Positions 1-8,447 of a stretch of 64,000 bases of DNA are shown one piece after another. Location: NCBI RefSeq assembly GCF_009728935.1, contig NZ_CP034235.1:6275501-6339500 (forward strand), written 5' to 3'. Numbering within the stretch: position 1 is the stretch's first letter; each line of letters opens with the position of its first letter. The DNA comes from Paenibacillus psychroresistens (GTDB lineage: Bacteria > Bacillota > Bacilli > Paenibacillales > NBRC-103111). Below the pieces are notes generated by a model, which saw only the letters and a list, made by a program, of their open reading frames with translations, ran no database searches and was not told where the DNA came from. A program made the position numbers and the translations under genes.

Positions 1-165
1 ATCGTTTACAGGCAAGCTACTCAACCTCCGTCTATTGTTGAACTTATTATATCTGTCTGCCAGCAATGTAGCAAGGTATACATACCAAGTTGAATCATCA
101 TTAAAATGTAAAAATGCCGCTCCAGCCAACAATTTGCTTGTCGACAGAGCAGCATCTAAATTCAT
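1..165 (-). CDS. Partial CDS running off the left edge, unknown
   Basis: An open frame starts with ATG at 165 and stays open for 55 codons to base 1, so only the N-terminus is in the window. The first residues read MNLDAALSTSKLLAGAAFLH. Its ATG overlaps the TGA stop of the small upstream gene by 4 bases (ATGA), the usual sign of translational coupling, which is the main reason to believe it. No domain is recognisable in 55 residues. The N-terminus is mixed in polarity, without a clear signal peptide. What lies further left cannot be seen. Confidence 0.5.
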   Translation of the reverse strand, partial: MNLDAALSTSKLLAGAAFLHFNDDSTWYVYLATLLADRYNKFNNRRRLSSLPVND

Positions 166-329
166 TCGGTCTCATCCATGGTTTCCGTTGTAGATTCCTC
201 GATTAAGCCATTATGAGGAGTAACATTACCACCGCCAAGCCCTTCATTAATCATCCGATCAATATCCATATAGTGATCTTCTCTGCCTTCATGTTCCCCA
301 TCCACACAAGACTCGCAATCCTCCGCCAT
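162..329 (-). CDS. Small acidic hypothetical protein (55 aa)
   Basis: This short protein is rich in Asp and Glu and begins MAEDCESCVDGEHEGRED. It has a CxxC pair near the N-terminus and a glycine-rich turn in the middle. The ATG at 329 has an AGGTGGTG ribosome site 5 bases upstream. A longer frame reaching 401 has no such site, so the shorter start is chosen. The stop overlaps the next start by 4 bases, so the two genes are probably co-translated. It lies downstream of cls on the same strand with a gap of about 77 bases. I do not recognise the family. The CxxC could bind a metal, but there is only one pair. Confidence 0.55.
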   Translation of the reverse strand: MAEDCESCVDGEHEGREDHYMDIDRMINEGLGGGNVTPHNGLIEESTTETMDETE

Positions 330-406
330 TTTACACCACCTAGTATTTTGGATAAGTGCATTTTTATTATGGGCATGATGAGAGTAGTCTATGCGATCCA
401 ATTATT

Positions 407-1837
407 TCATAAAAGTGGAGAAAGTGTTCTAGCGAAAGCTTCCTTGGCTTTCTCAAACCGCGAGCGTTTTCGGAATTCTTCCAGGATCATTAGCTTGCTA
501 TCCAGTAAATCCTGGCGGAAATCAGCTTCTAATTGGCCGATTACCTTGTTATCAAACATCACAGCATTCAATTCAAAGTTGCTAAAAAAGCTGCGCATGT
601 CCAAATTCGCCGTACCTACAAAAGCGATCGTATCATCTATTATCAATATTTTGGAATGGATAAAACCTTTTGCATATTGATAAAAAACGACCCCTGCCTG
701 CATTAATTCTTCCATATACGACAAGGAAGCCAAGTGAACAAGCTCTGAGTCCGGCACCAATGGAAAAATAATCTTCACTTCAATCCCGCTTATTGCCGCC
801 ATTTTGAGCGCCATAAAAATGCTGGCATCTGGCACAAAATAAGGCGAAGCAATATGTATCCGCTGTTGTGCTGTCGTAATTGCGGCAAAATACACCTCCA
901 GAATCGCATCCCAATGCTCATCCGGGCCACTGGTAACTATTTGCACCCACTGATTGTTTTCTTTATCCAGCAGCTCTGGATAATATCTAGAATCCGACAA
1001 CACAGCTCCACTGGCAAAACACCAATCCGTTAAAAAAGTATTCTGCAGAAAATAAACCGCATTGCCTTCCAGTTGAAAATGGGTATCTCGCCAATAACCT
1101 AGCTTAGGATTGCCTCCTAAATATTCATCACCAACATTGACACCGCCAAAAAAACCAACCGTTCCATCAATCACAACAATTTTACGATGATTGCGGTAAT
1201 TTAAACGCTTATCGATAAAGGCAATCAACGGATCCAGAAAGCTATGTACCTCAGCTCCCGCATCCGTTAACTCCTTAACATAACCTTTTGGAAGACTATA
1301 GCTGCCTATCCCATCATACAAGACACGTACCTTAACACCCTCTTGAGCTTTACGAATCAACAGCTGTTGAAATTCTGTACCTATTAGGTCATTGCGAATC
1401 GTATAAAATTGAAAATGAATATGATCCTTTGCAGCCTCTATTGCTGATTTAAGCGCATCGAACATCTCTTTAGTCTCCGCGAAGGTTGTCACCGAATTGT
1501 GTTTACATATCACACATCCTGGCAAGTTATGCAGCAGTCCAAATAATCGTTGATGCTTCCAAACTCCATGCAGCGGCACATCCGCTTCGTCCGACCGCTG
1601 AGCTATTTTTTGCAAATCACGCCGTATTTCCTTCATTACCCTTTGGCCTTTACGCTTCGATTTACGCTTCTGTGAATACGTTTTTGCCATAAAATAATAC
1701 ATTACAAATCCAATAAGCGGGAATATAAAGAGGATAACCAACCATGCCACTGTCTTAGAAGGGTAACGAAACTCAGCAACTAGAATAGTCATAATTTGAA
1801 AAATGAACAACAGCAGCACAATGATGACCCAGACCAC
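407..1837 (-). CDS. cls: Cardiolipin synthase, phospholipase D family
   Basis: Cardiolipin synthase condenses two phosphatidylglycerols into cardiolipin and glycerol at the cytoplasmic membrane. The 476-residue length is usual for bacterial Cls. Two N-terminal hydrophobic segments (about residues 2-22 and 31-50) fit the PLDc_N membrane anchor. Two HKD motifs follow: HRKIVVIDG with His217 and HSKILIIDD with His394, each with the downstream Gly/Asn positions of the phospholipase D fold. The start is GTG at 1837, preceded by GGGAGGTGATCTT. The ABC-2 genes end just upstream without an obvious terminator between. The family is clear. Which of several Cls paralogues this is cannot be told from one window. 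Confidence 0.95.
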   Translation of the reverse strand: MVWVIIVLLLFIFQIMTILVAEFRYPSKTVAWLVILFIFPLIGFVMYYFMAKTYSQKRKSKRKGQRVMKEIRRDLQKIAQRSDEADVPLHGVWKHQRLFGLLHNLPGCVICKHNSVTTFAETKEMFDALKSAIEAAKDHIHFQFYTIRNDLIGTEFQQLLIRKAQEGVKVRVLYDGIGSYSLPKGYVKELTDAGAEVHSFLDPLIAFIDKRLNYRNHRKIVVIDGTVGFFGGVNVGDEYLGGNPKLGYWRDTHFQLEGNAVYFLQNTFLTDWCFASGAVLSDSRYYPELLDKENNQWVQIVTSGPDEHWDAILEVYFAAITTAQQRIHIASPYFVPDASIFMALKMAAISGIEVKIIFPLVPDSELVHLASLSYMEELMQAGVVFYQYAKGFIHSKILIIDDTIAFVGTANLDMRSFFSNFELNAVMFDNKVIGQLEADFRQDLLDSKLMILEEFRKRSRFEKAKEAFARTLSPLL

Positions 1838-1891
1838 AAGATCACCTCCCTATAGGAAGTGTTGCCTTAATGCTTGAATCAAATCCAGAAT

Positions 1892-2836
1892 TTAAGCCGC
1901 AACATCCCTTTTCTTAAAAAGAGACCATGACAATAAATTAAAGACTAAAAAGTACACAACTAATACGGCTATCGAGAATTGTAACGTCATCCCTTCAACA
2001 CGAGGACTATCATTAAGATATTGGGATAAATCTGTATTGGTAAACAAATAATACTTGGACCAGCTATATCGGGAAATCAATTCATCTATCCCTGAGCCTA
2101 CAAAAAGCAGCCCTAAAGAGATACCAATAGCTAATGAGCTGCTACGAAATACGGTAGATAGCATAAACGCCATCGTGACAATCATAATTAAATCCACACA
2201 ATTATATCCATAGGTTTGGATAACATGGCCAATAATACTAACCTGATGAATAACATGCTCATTATCTGTATAAATATGTGAAACGCCTATATCCTTGAAT
2301 CCTTCCATGAAGCCTGACAAGAGAAAGGAGCTTCCGAACAGCACCCCTAACAATAAAACGGAGAAAATCAAGATTGAAATATATTTGGAGAGCAATATTT
2401 TGGAGCGAGATGCTGGCCGAATTAATAACAGCTTGATTGTGCCACCACCAAATTCTCCGGCAACACTATCTGCAGCAATGACTACTGTAAAAATAGTTAC
2501 AATAATAATTAAATTAGCAGCGTTCAGTACTCCTCCCCATACAGAACGATCAGATGGCGGTAGGTTATTAGATAATCGGTATTCATTCTCTTTGATATCA
2601 TCGGTAATATCTGCTTTTATATCTTCTGGAAGATTTTTATCACTTTGTAGAGCACTTTTGCCGTCAGCAATTTGTTCCTGCACTTCAGCTTTCCAATTAC
2701 CATCCTTTAAGGCTGGTGTTTCATTGTGAATGATAATAAGCAATGTGCTAGTCAAAGCAATTAATAGGAGAATTAGCATCCATGTACGAAGGCGGCGATA
2801 AATTTTCATATTCTCATTTCTTAATAAATTAAGCAA
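1892..2836 (-). CDS. ABC-2 type transporter permease (copy 1)
   Basis: This membrane half of an ABC exporter has about six hydrophobic segments. It carries the conserved stretch AGEFGGGTIKLLLIRPASRS, typical of ABC-2 permeases of the bacitracin/lantibiotic-immunity type. It is about 50 residues longer than its paralogue at 3974-4771, because of an extra extracytoplasmic loop (about residues 45-95) rich in Lys, Asp and Glu. The chosen start is TTG at 2836, which has GGGAG 8 bases upstream. The GTG at 2845 abuts that same site and is too close. The start lies inside the 3' end of the ATPase gene (8-base overlap), so the pair is coupled. The substrate is unknown. Confidence 0.85.
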   Translation of the reverse strand: MLNLLRNENMKIYRRLRTWMLILLLIALTSTLLIIIHNETPALKDGNWKAEVQEQIADGKSALQSDKNLPEDIKADITDDIKENEYRLSNNLPPSDRSVWGGVLNAANLIIIVTIFTVVIAADSVAGEFGGGTIKLLLIRPASRSKILLSKYISILIFSVLLLGVLFGSSFLLSGFMEGFKDIGVSHIYTDNEHVIHQVSIIGHVIQTYGYNCVDLIMIVTMAFMLSTVFRSSSLAIGISLGLLFVGSGIDELISRYSWSKYYLFTNTDLSQYLNDSPRVEGMTLQFSIAVLVVYFLVFNLLSWSLFKKRDVAA

Positions 2837-3749
2837 TTTGCTCACTCCCTGTCATTTCCAGAAATTTGTCCTCAAGCGATTGTATGATTGGTTTGATACT
2901 ATAAACTTTGATACCATTCTGAACCATGAGAACGACCGCTTCTGCAATTTGCTCTCTGTCTAAACTAAGCTCGATAAGTCCATTTTTAACGAAAGCCACT
3001 TGTGAAGTTTTTTCACTAAAAACCCTTAGAGCAAGCTCCGGCTGATCCACTTCAAAAGCAACCTTATTCTGATCCCCTTCATTGAAATAATCCTTAATTA
3101 AGCGAACATCGACCAGCTTTCCATTCTGGATAATGGCAACGCGATCACACATCAGTTCCATTTCTGATAGAAGATGACTGGATACCACTACAGATATGCC
3201 TTCCTCACGAGTTAATCTCCGCAAATAATCACGCAGCTCACGAATCCCCGCTGGATCTAAACCGTTGGTTGGTTCATCGAGTATTAATAAAGATGGCTTA
3301 TGTAGAAGCGCTTGAGCAACACCTAATCTTTGGCGCATGCCTAACGAATATGTTTTGACTTTATCATTAATCCGATTCTCCAAAGCAACCAAAGTAATAA
3401 CTTCCTGAATACGTTCTTTCGTGACCCCAGGCGACATTCTCGCAAAATGCACTAGGTTTTGATACCCGGTTAAATATTTATACATCTCTGGATTCTCGAC
3501 AATAGCTCCTACTTTGGCAATAGCCTTCTCAAAATCCTTAGTAATGCTTACTCCATCAATCAATATCTCACCTTCACTGATCTTCATCAATCCGACCATC
3601 ATTCGAATCGTTGTTGTTTTCCCTGCACCATTAGGTCCAAGAAAACCGAACACCTCACCTTTGGGAACCTCAAAGCTCAGCTGATCAATAATTGTTTTGG
3701 CACCTATCTTCTTACTAACATTGCGAATCTGTACAATTGGCTTAGTCAT
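2829..3749 (-). CDS. ABC transporter ATP-binding protein (copy 1)
   Basis: This is the nucleotide-binding subunit partnering the permease at 1892-2836. It has a Walker A GPNGAGKTT (residues 38-46), the signature YSLGMRQR, Walker B LLILDEPTNGLD and a switch His in SSHLL. A C-terminal regulatory part follows that is typical of the BcrA/CcmA-like family of drug and peptide exporters. The ATG at 3749 has AGGAGG upstream; an in-frame extension to 3812 has no such site. It is close to 75-80% identical by eye to the ATPase at 4764-5681, so the two cassettes are recent duplicates. A terminator at 3904-3942 separates them. Confidence 0.93.
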   Translation of the reverse strand: MTKPIVQIRNVSKKIGAKTIIDQLSFEVPKGEVFGFLGPNGAGKTTTIRMMVGLMKISEGEILIDGVSITKDFEKAIAKVGAIVENPEMYKYLTGYQNLVHFARMSPGVTKERIQEVITLVALENRINDKVKTYSLGMRQRLGVAQALLHKPSLLILDEPTNGLDPAGIRELRDYLRRLTREEGISVVVSSHLLSEMELMCDRVAIIQNGKLVDVRLIKDYFNEGDQNKVAFEVDQPELALRVFSEKTSQVAFVKNGLIELSLDREQIAEAVVLMVQNGIKVYSIKPIIQSLEDKFLEMTGSEQIA

Positions 3750-3903
3750 CTTTATCCTCCTTGGATATTTCTTAGAAAACTTACTTTGCAAGCATTTCTG
3801 TATCCTTAGCATACTTGATATACAGCACGGTCAAGAATGGACCGAGGGATGGTTTATTAATTCACAAAGGTCGCATTCTTTCCCTAGACCAAGGGCGGAG
3901 ACA

Positions 3904-3942
3904 ACAAAAAAGCGCCTCGTCGATTTAGACGAACAGCGCTTG
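3904..3942 (-). terminator. Rho-independent terminator between the duplicated ABC cassettes
   Basis: Read on the minus strand, AAGCGC and TTCGTC are matched by GACGA and GCGC around a small loop, followed directly by TTTTTT. It lies about 30 bases after the stop of the upstream permease gene (3974), so it ends that two-gene unit. Confidence 0.8.
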
Positions 3943-3973
3943 ATTGATTTATGCTTTATTTGGAAATCAGGGC

Positions 3974-4771
3974 TTAAGAAGCCACGTCTCTTTTCTTGAA
4001 AACAAACCAAGAAAGACCATTAAAGATGATAAAATAAACAAGCAATACAATAATGGAAAAGGTTAGCGTCATACCTGATCCTGGAATTGGAATTTGATCA
4101 GTAAGATAAATCTGTAAGTCTACATTTGAGAAAAGGTAATATTTCGCCCATTTAAATTGGCTGATAATGCCTCCGATAATGGCTCCTGCAAAAAACAATA
4201 CGATAGATATCGTGATAGCAATCGCACTGCTTCTAAATACGCTAGAAACCATAAAACATAAAGATATGATAATAACAATTAGAATGCAACTAAAACCATA
4301 GGAGCGAAAGGTCTGGCTTGCCAATGAGATATGATGAGTAACATTGCCTTTCCCCATATAACTATACAATTCTGTTGTAGAACCAAAACCGTACATTAAA
4401 CCCGATACAATAAACGACGTCACGAATAAAATTACAAATAAAAACAATAAAAAGCCAAAAACAGAAAGATATTTAGATAAGAGTATTTTGGTTCGGGTTG
4501 CAGGCCGGATCAATAATAGCTTAATCGTTCCACCGCTAAACTCACCAGCCACAGAATCAGCCGCTATTATAATAGTTGCAAACAAAGCTGCAATCGTTAA
4601 ATTTGACATAAACAGAACTCCACCCCATAGAGTATGATCATAGGGCTGTCCGCCGCTCTCATTATAAATCCAGAATGCTAAACCTTCCACAATGAGCACA
4701 AGTCCTACCAAAATCCAAGTACGTATTCGACGATAAATTTTCATATTTTCGTTTAAGATAAGATTAAGCAA
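3974..4771 (-). CDS. ABC-2 type transporter permease (copy 2)
   Basis: This paralogue of the permease at 1892-2836 has about 265 residues and six hydrophobic segments. It shares the near-identical core AGEFSGGTIKLLLIRPATRT and the C-terminal VFKKRDVAS. The long charged loop of the other copy is missing here and the first extracytoplasmic loop is short. TTG at 4771 is the likely start, with GGGGAG 8 bases upstream and an 8-base overlap with the ATPase gene, exactly as in copy 1. It should form one exporter with the ATPase at 4764-5681. The substrate is unknown. Confidence 0.85.
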   Translation of the reverse strand: MLNLILNENMKIYRRIRTWILVGLVLIVEGLAFWIYNESGGQPYDHTLWGGVLFMSNLTIAALFATIIIAADSVAGEFSGGTIKLLLIRPATRTKILLSKYLSVFGFLLFLFVILFVTSFIVSGLMYGFGSTTELYSYMGKGNVTHHISLASQTFRSYGFSCILIVIIISLCFMVSSVFRSSAIAITISIVLFFAGAIIGGIISQFKWAKYYLFSNVDLQIYLTDQIPIPGSGMTLTFSIIVLLVYFIIFNGLSWFVFKKRDVAS

Positions 4772-5681
4772 TTTGATCACTCCCCGTCATTTCCAAGAAT
4801 TTATCCTCAAGAGTTTGAGTGATCGTCTTGATACTGTAAACCTTGACTCCACCGTAAACCAACAAAGTATTCAATTCAGCAATTTGATCGCGATCAATTG
4901 CGAACTCCAAACCATCCGGTATAGTGGTAGCAGTGAAAGGACTAGTTGCGAGCACACGAATAGCCAGCTCTTTATCATTGACTTCGAAGACAACCTTGCT
5001 CTTATCGCCATCATTGGTATACTCTTTGATCAAACGCACATCAATTAGCTTACCATTCTGAATAATCGCTACACGGTCACACATAAGCTCCATTTCAGAT
5101 AATAGATGACTGGAAACGACTACGGAGATCCCTTCCTCCTGAGTAAGCTTACGCAGATAATCACGCAGCTCACGAATCCCTGCTGGATCCAAACCATTGG
5201 TCGGCTCATCAAGAATTAGCAAGGAAGGTCTTGCTAATAACGCTTGAGCAACACCTAATCTTTGACGCATCCCTAAGGAATAGGTTTTCACCTTGTCGTT
5301 AATCCGATTCTCTAAAGCTACTAGCTTTATTACTTCTTGAATCCGTTCTTTAGTAACTCCAGCTGACATTCTCGCAAAATGGACTAGATTCTGATACCCA
5401 GTTAGATACTTGTACATCTCTGGATTCTCAACAATAGCGCCTACCTTAGAAATTGCCTTTTCAAAATCCTTCGTTATGCTGTGCCCATCAATTAGAATTT
5501 CACCTTCGGTGATTCTCATAAGTCCAACCATCATCCGGATCGTTGTTGTTTTACCAGCACCATTGGGACCTAGAAATCCGAATACCTCGCCTTTTGGCAC
5601 TTCAAAGCTTAAACCGTCTATAATGGTTTTACTGCCAATCTTTTTCGTTACATTTTTAAGCTGTACAATCGATGTACTCAT
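4764..5681 (-). CDS. ABC transporter ATP-binding protein (copy 2)
   Basis: This is the nucleotide-binding subunit of the second exporter cassette. It has Walker A GPNGAGKTT, signature YSLGMRQR and Walker B LLILDEPTNGLD, in the same order and spacing as the copy at 2829-3749. The two differ mainly in the last 80 residues, the part that would sense or contact the cognate permease. The ATG at 5681 follows GGAGGGGACAC. An in-frame start at 5705 lacks a ribosome site. The gene opens a two-gene unit ended by the terminator at 3904-3942. Confidence 0.93.
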   Translation of the reverse strand: MSTSIVQLKNVTKKIGSKTIIDGLSFEVPKGEVFGFLGPNGAGKTTTIRMMVGLMRITEGEILIDGHSITKDFEKAISKVGAIVENPEMYKYLTGYQNLVHFARMSAGVTKERIQEVIKLVALENRINDKVKTYSLGMRQRLGVAQALLARPSLLILDEPTNGLDPAGIRELRDYLRKLTQEEGISVVVSSHLLSEMELMCDRVAIIQNGKLIDVRLIKEYTNDGDKSKVVFEVNDKELAIRVLATSPFTATTIPDGLEFAIDRDQIAELNTLLVYGGVKVYSIKTITQTLEDKFLEMTGSDQIA

Positions 5682-5756
5682 GTGTCCCCTCCAAATTTCT
5701 CTCATTTATAGACCTTTTTTAATACTACCATTGTTGTTATATGTTGGAAAGTTATT

Positions 5757-6416
5757 TTAGCGTAAAAGTAGGTTTTTACCCACATTTGTCCGATAAAACC
5801 ATCTTTCTAGCAATCCATATAGAGAGCTTGTTGCCCAATAGAGTCCTAGAGCAATCGGCGAGCGCCACATCATAAAGATATAAATCGTCGATGCGAATAC
5901 GGAGATTCCCAGCTTTTGCCGTGTAGAAGTTTGTAAACTCATTTCACTTGTTAATGGAATCATACTTGATGCAAACGTTAATGCCGCTGCAAGAAATGGC
6001 ATAATATGCGAGCTATCCGCATGCGCAAGTGTTGCAACCCACGGAACCAGCATAGAGGTCATGGCACCACCGTGAAGCACAAACAGTCCATACATACCCA
6101 TAAAAATCGGCATTTGCAGCAGCGCTACAGCTATAGTAGAGAATGGCTTAATCCCATTTTCTTTGTATAATTGTAGATTAGCTTCCGCAAGCTTTTTAGG
6201 ATCATCCTTGCTTTGTTTGCGGAGCTCTTGCAATTGAGGCTGAAGCTTAGCTTGCTTGACCTGCTGACGTGCTACGCGTAGGTTGAGAAAGAATAACGTG
6301 GACTTGATAAATAAGGTAAAAATGATAATAGCTAAACCCCAATCTTGGGTCAGATTGAAAAAGAAGGTGAGTACAGGCTGCAAGATCGCAGCGATTGGAT
6401 AAAACCATGAATACAT
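5757..6416 (-). CDS. yidC: YidC/Oxa1-family membrane protein insertase, short form
   Basis: YidC inserts and folds proteins in the cytoplasmic membrane. The 219 residues contain the hydrophobic segments of the conserved YidC core, a Lys/Gln-rich cytoplasmic hairpin (KQAKLQPQLQELRKQ) and the segment LLQMPIFMGMYGLF. Two features are unusual. There is no lipoprotein signal with a lipobox, unlike B. subtilis SpoIIIJ. Also, the membrane-buried Arg of the family (segment IIIxxxxxR) appears to be Lys here (IIIFTLFIKST). It is not next to rpmH/rnpA, so it is probably an accessory copy. The ATG at 6416 follows GGGAGGAATTTCT. Confidence 0.85.
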   Translation of the reverse strand: MYSWFYPIAAILQPVLTFFFNLTQDWGLAIIIFTLFIKSTLFFLNLRVARQQVKQAKLQPQLQELRKQSKDDPKKLAEANLQLYKENGIKPFSTIAVALLQMPIFMGMYGLFVLHGGAMTSMLVPWVATLAHADSSHIMPFLAAALTFASSMIPLTSEMSLQTSTRQKLGISVFASTIYIFMMWRSPIALGLYWATSSLYGLLERWFYRTNVGKNLLLR

Positions 6417-6721
6417 AGAAATTCCTCCCTTGTTTTGGTATTGCTTGGGCTAAACAACAAGGGGGTTGGCGACGCTTCTTCTGCTAAAGACGAGGTTTTA
6501 ATCATTCTTAAGCTGGGTTTTCTTCTACGGATATTTCCTAATCTACGATTAGAGCTGGATAACAGCTGCCCATTGGGGATCATTTTCAAGAAAAATCCTT
6601 TTAAGCTCATCACACGACTTGATGGACCATATAACAAAGGACTTAAGGCAAAGTAGCCGAATAAACAGCTCGTAATCCCCAGTAATATCGTTATCCATGT
6701 TATATCGATGGTGAAATCCAA
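6350..6721 (-). CDS. Possible small membrane protein overlapping yidC
   Basis: The frame begins with TTG at 6721, which has AAAGGAGG 8 bases upstream, a strong site. The first 35 residues include one good membrane segment (WITILLGITSCLFGYFAL). The rest is basic and Ser/Arg-rich with no recognisable domain, and its last 22 codons overlap the start of yidC in another frame. The N-terminal half looks translated; the C-terminal tail could be the result of a frameshift in an ancestral longer gene. Alternatively it is a leader gene coupled to yidC. Confidence 0.45.
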   Translation of the reverse strand: MDFTIDITWITILLGITSCLFGYFALSPLLYGPSSRVMSLKGFFLKMIPNGQLLSSSNRRLGNIRRRKPSLRMIKTSSLAEEASPTPLLFSPSNTKTREEFLCIHGFIQSLRSCSLYSPSFSI

Positions 6722-7103
6722 TTGACTCACCTCCTTTCGTAGTTTAGTAACTTTCGTTTAATAATTAAATCATTTACCTGTTAATTACTATCTAATTTTA
6801 CGGTGCTTATTGCCTTTGGTTTCATTCAAATTCGATTATTCTTGTACCATTGCTAAGACGATATGGAGCATCTTGGCAATTAAAGAAATATAGAAAAATT
6901 TTCATTATATCATACCAAATTTTCTTTATTTTTGATTAAAAGCATAATAATTCTCGATTTTTAAGAATAATCTGCGTTATTAACGCCAGAGTTACTTTAT
7001 CAACGCCAAAATTTCGCTAAAGTTCCATTTTCAAAGGTTATTGAAGCAGATTAAAGAAAAAGATGTATCTAATAACGAAATTGTTTCTTTATCGGTTGAA
7101 AAA

Positions 7104-8336
7104 CTAATTATTTTGCCTGTTATATTTATTTTGCGTCACCTTATCAAAAATCGGCTGCAATCGATCGCTTAATCCCTTCTCCAAATAAGGCGTTATTTGT
7201 AGCATTTGCTTGAAGGTTAGATATTCTTTAGCTTTCTGATCGAGATGGTCATCGGCAGCTTCTAGATCTTGAACCTGTTTTACAGCGCGAATAAGCAGAT
7301 TTTTTGGTGTATTCTCTACATCGATAAATTCGATAATTTGTGTTTTATAGCCCATGAGATCAAGCAGCTGTGCTCGCAAGGAATCCGTCGCTAATGCTGC
7401 AAAACGCTCCTTAATAATGCCATGCTGCAGCATCGGAATAAGCGCATCATTCTTTACCTGAGCATATAACTCATGCTGGCAGCAAGGAACAGAAAGAATG
7501 ACTGCTGCATCCCAGCGTACTGCTTTTTCTAAAGCCGCATCTGTTGCAGTATCGCAAGCATGCAAGGTTACGACCATATCCACATGCTCCGAATCGGAAT
7601 AATCATTTATATCTCCTAAACGAAAAATCAAATTCTCATACCCTAGCTTTGCAGCCAAAGTACTGCAAGTTGCAATAACATCTGCTTTTAAGTCCAAGCC
7701 AATCATTCGAACATTCAGCTTCTGAGTGTTTACTAAATAGTGATATAAGGCAAATGTTAAATAAGACTTCCCGCAGCCAAAATCAATAATCTCCAGCTGT
7801 CTGTCACGCTGTAAATGCGGCACAACATCATCAACCATCTCCAAGAAACGGTTGATCTGCTTGAACTTATCATACTTAGCTGCCAGCACCTTGCCTTGCG
7901 AATTCATCACACCAAGCTCTATAAGAAAAGGGACTACTTCCCCTTCATTTAGCAAGTAATTTTTCTTGCGATTGTGGCTAAGCTCCACAGGTGCAGCAGC
8001 CTTACTTGCACTTTTCTTCAATATGGATGCTTTGGTAGGTTTATTAGCGAGGATTTGATAATCCGCATCCTTCGCTTGCAGCAAGGCCTGTTTGAACTCA
8101 TCACGAAGCAGCTTTAACAATTTATCACTCGCTTCTTCGGCGGCAATATTCTCATGCAGGACTTTCGCTCCCACTGTAAAAGTAAACTGATAGTGTTGTT
8201 TGCCCTTCAGCTGAACGGGTTTAATTTGGACTTTTGTAGCTTGATCTGGTGTTTTTTTCCGAAGATTGCTTAATGTCCCCTGTACTAAGGATTGTTCTGT
8301 TATTAATCGGTCAATCAACATTTTTACTTGCTCCAT
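7104..8336 (-). CDS. SAM-dependent methyltransferase (Methyltransf_32 type)
   Basis: The 410-residue protein has an N-terminal region of about 130 residues rich in Lys and Gln. A class I methyltransferase domain follows, with motif I IIDFGCGKSYLTFALYHYL, an acidic residue at the next strand end (GLDLKAD), and VTLHACDTATDAAL and SVPCCQHEL. The HACD and CCQHEL signatures match the family that includes eukaryotic GSTCD. In such enzymes they suggest an RNA or protein substrate, but none is established here. The ATG at 8336 follows GCGGAG. A perfect 12-base inverted repeat sits 25 bases upstream of the start. Confidence 0.8.
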   Translation of the reverse strand: MEQVKMLIDRLITEQSLVQGTLSNLRKKTPDQATKVQIKPVQLKGKQHYQFTFTVGAKVLHENIAAEEASDKLLKLLRDEFKQALLQAKDADYQILANKPTKASILKKSASKAAAPVELSHNRKKNYLLNEGEVVPFLIELGVMNSQGKVLAAKYDKFKQINRFLEMVDDVVPHLQRDRQLEIIDFGCGKSYLTFALYHYLVNTQKLNVRMIGLDLKADVIATCSTLAAKLGYENLIFRLGDINDYSDSEHVDMVVTLHACDTATDAALEKAVRWDAAVILSVPCCQHELYAQVKNDALIPMLQHGIIKERFAALATDSLRAQLLDLMGYKTQIIEFIDVENTPKNLLIRAVKQVQDLEAADDHLDQKAKEYLTFKQMLQITPYLEKGLSDRLQPIFDKVTQNKYNRQNN

Positions 8337-8360
8337 GATTCAAAACTCCGCTTCTTTACT

Positions 8361-8396
8361 GCTAACGGGCAACAATGGAACAAATTGCCCGTTAGC
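8361..8396. promoter_or_regulatory. Perfect 12-bp inverted repeat upstream of the methyltransferase gene
   Basis: GCTAACGGGCAA at 8361-8372 is matched exactly by its complement at 8385-8396, with 12 bases between. There is no T-run on either side, so it is not a simple terminator. Its place, 25-60 bases before the ATG at 8336 and after the terminator of the preceding gene, fits an operator or a leader hairpin. Confidence 0.5.
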
Positions 8397-8408
8397 CGTA
8401 TTATTGGT

Positions 8409-8437
8409 TAAAAAAAACCCTCAGCAACATGCTAGGG
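8409..8437 (-). terminator. Terminator after the 145-aa hypothetical gene
   Basis: On the minus strand CCCTAGC pairs with GCTGAGGG (one bulged base) and is followed by seven T. It lies 11 bases past the stop at 8448. Confidence 0.75.
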
Positions 8438-8447
8438 GCGTGGATGA

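Noticed and set aside
8361-8396. Rho-independent terminator at the 12-bp inverted repeat
   Set aside because: There is no T-run on either strand; a separate, better terminator is at 8409-8437.
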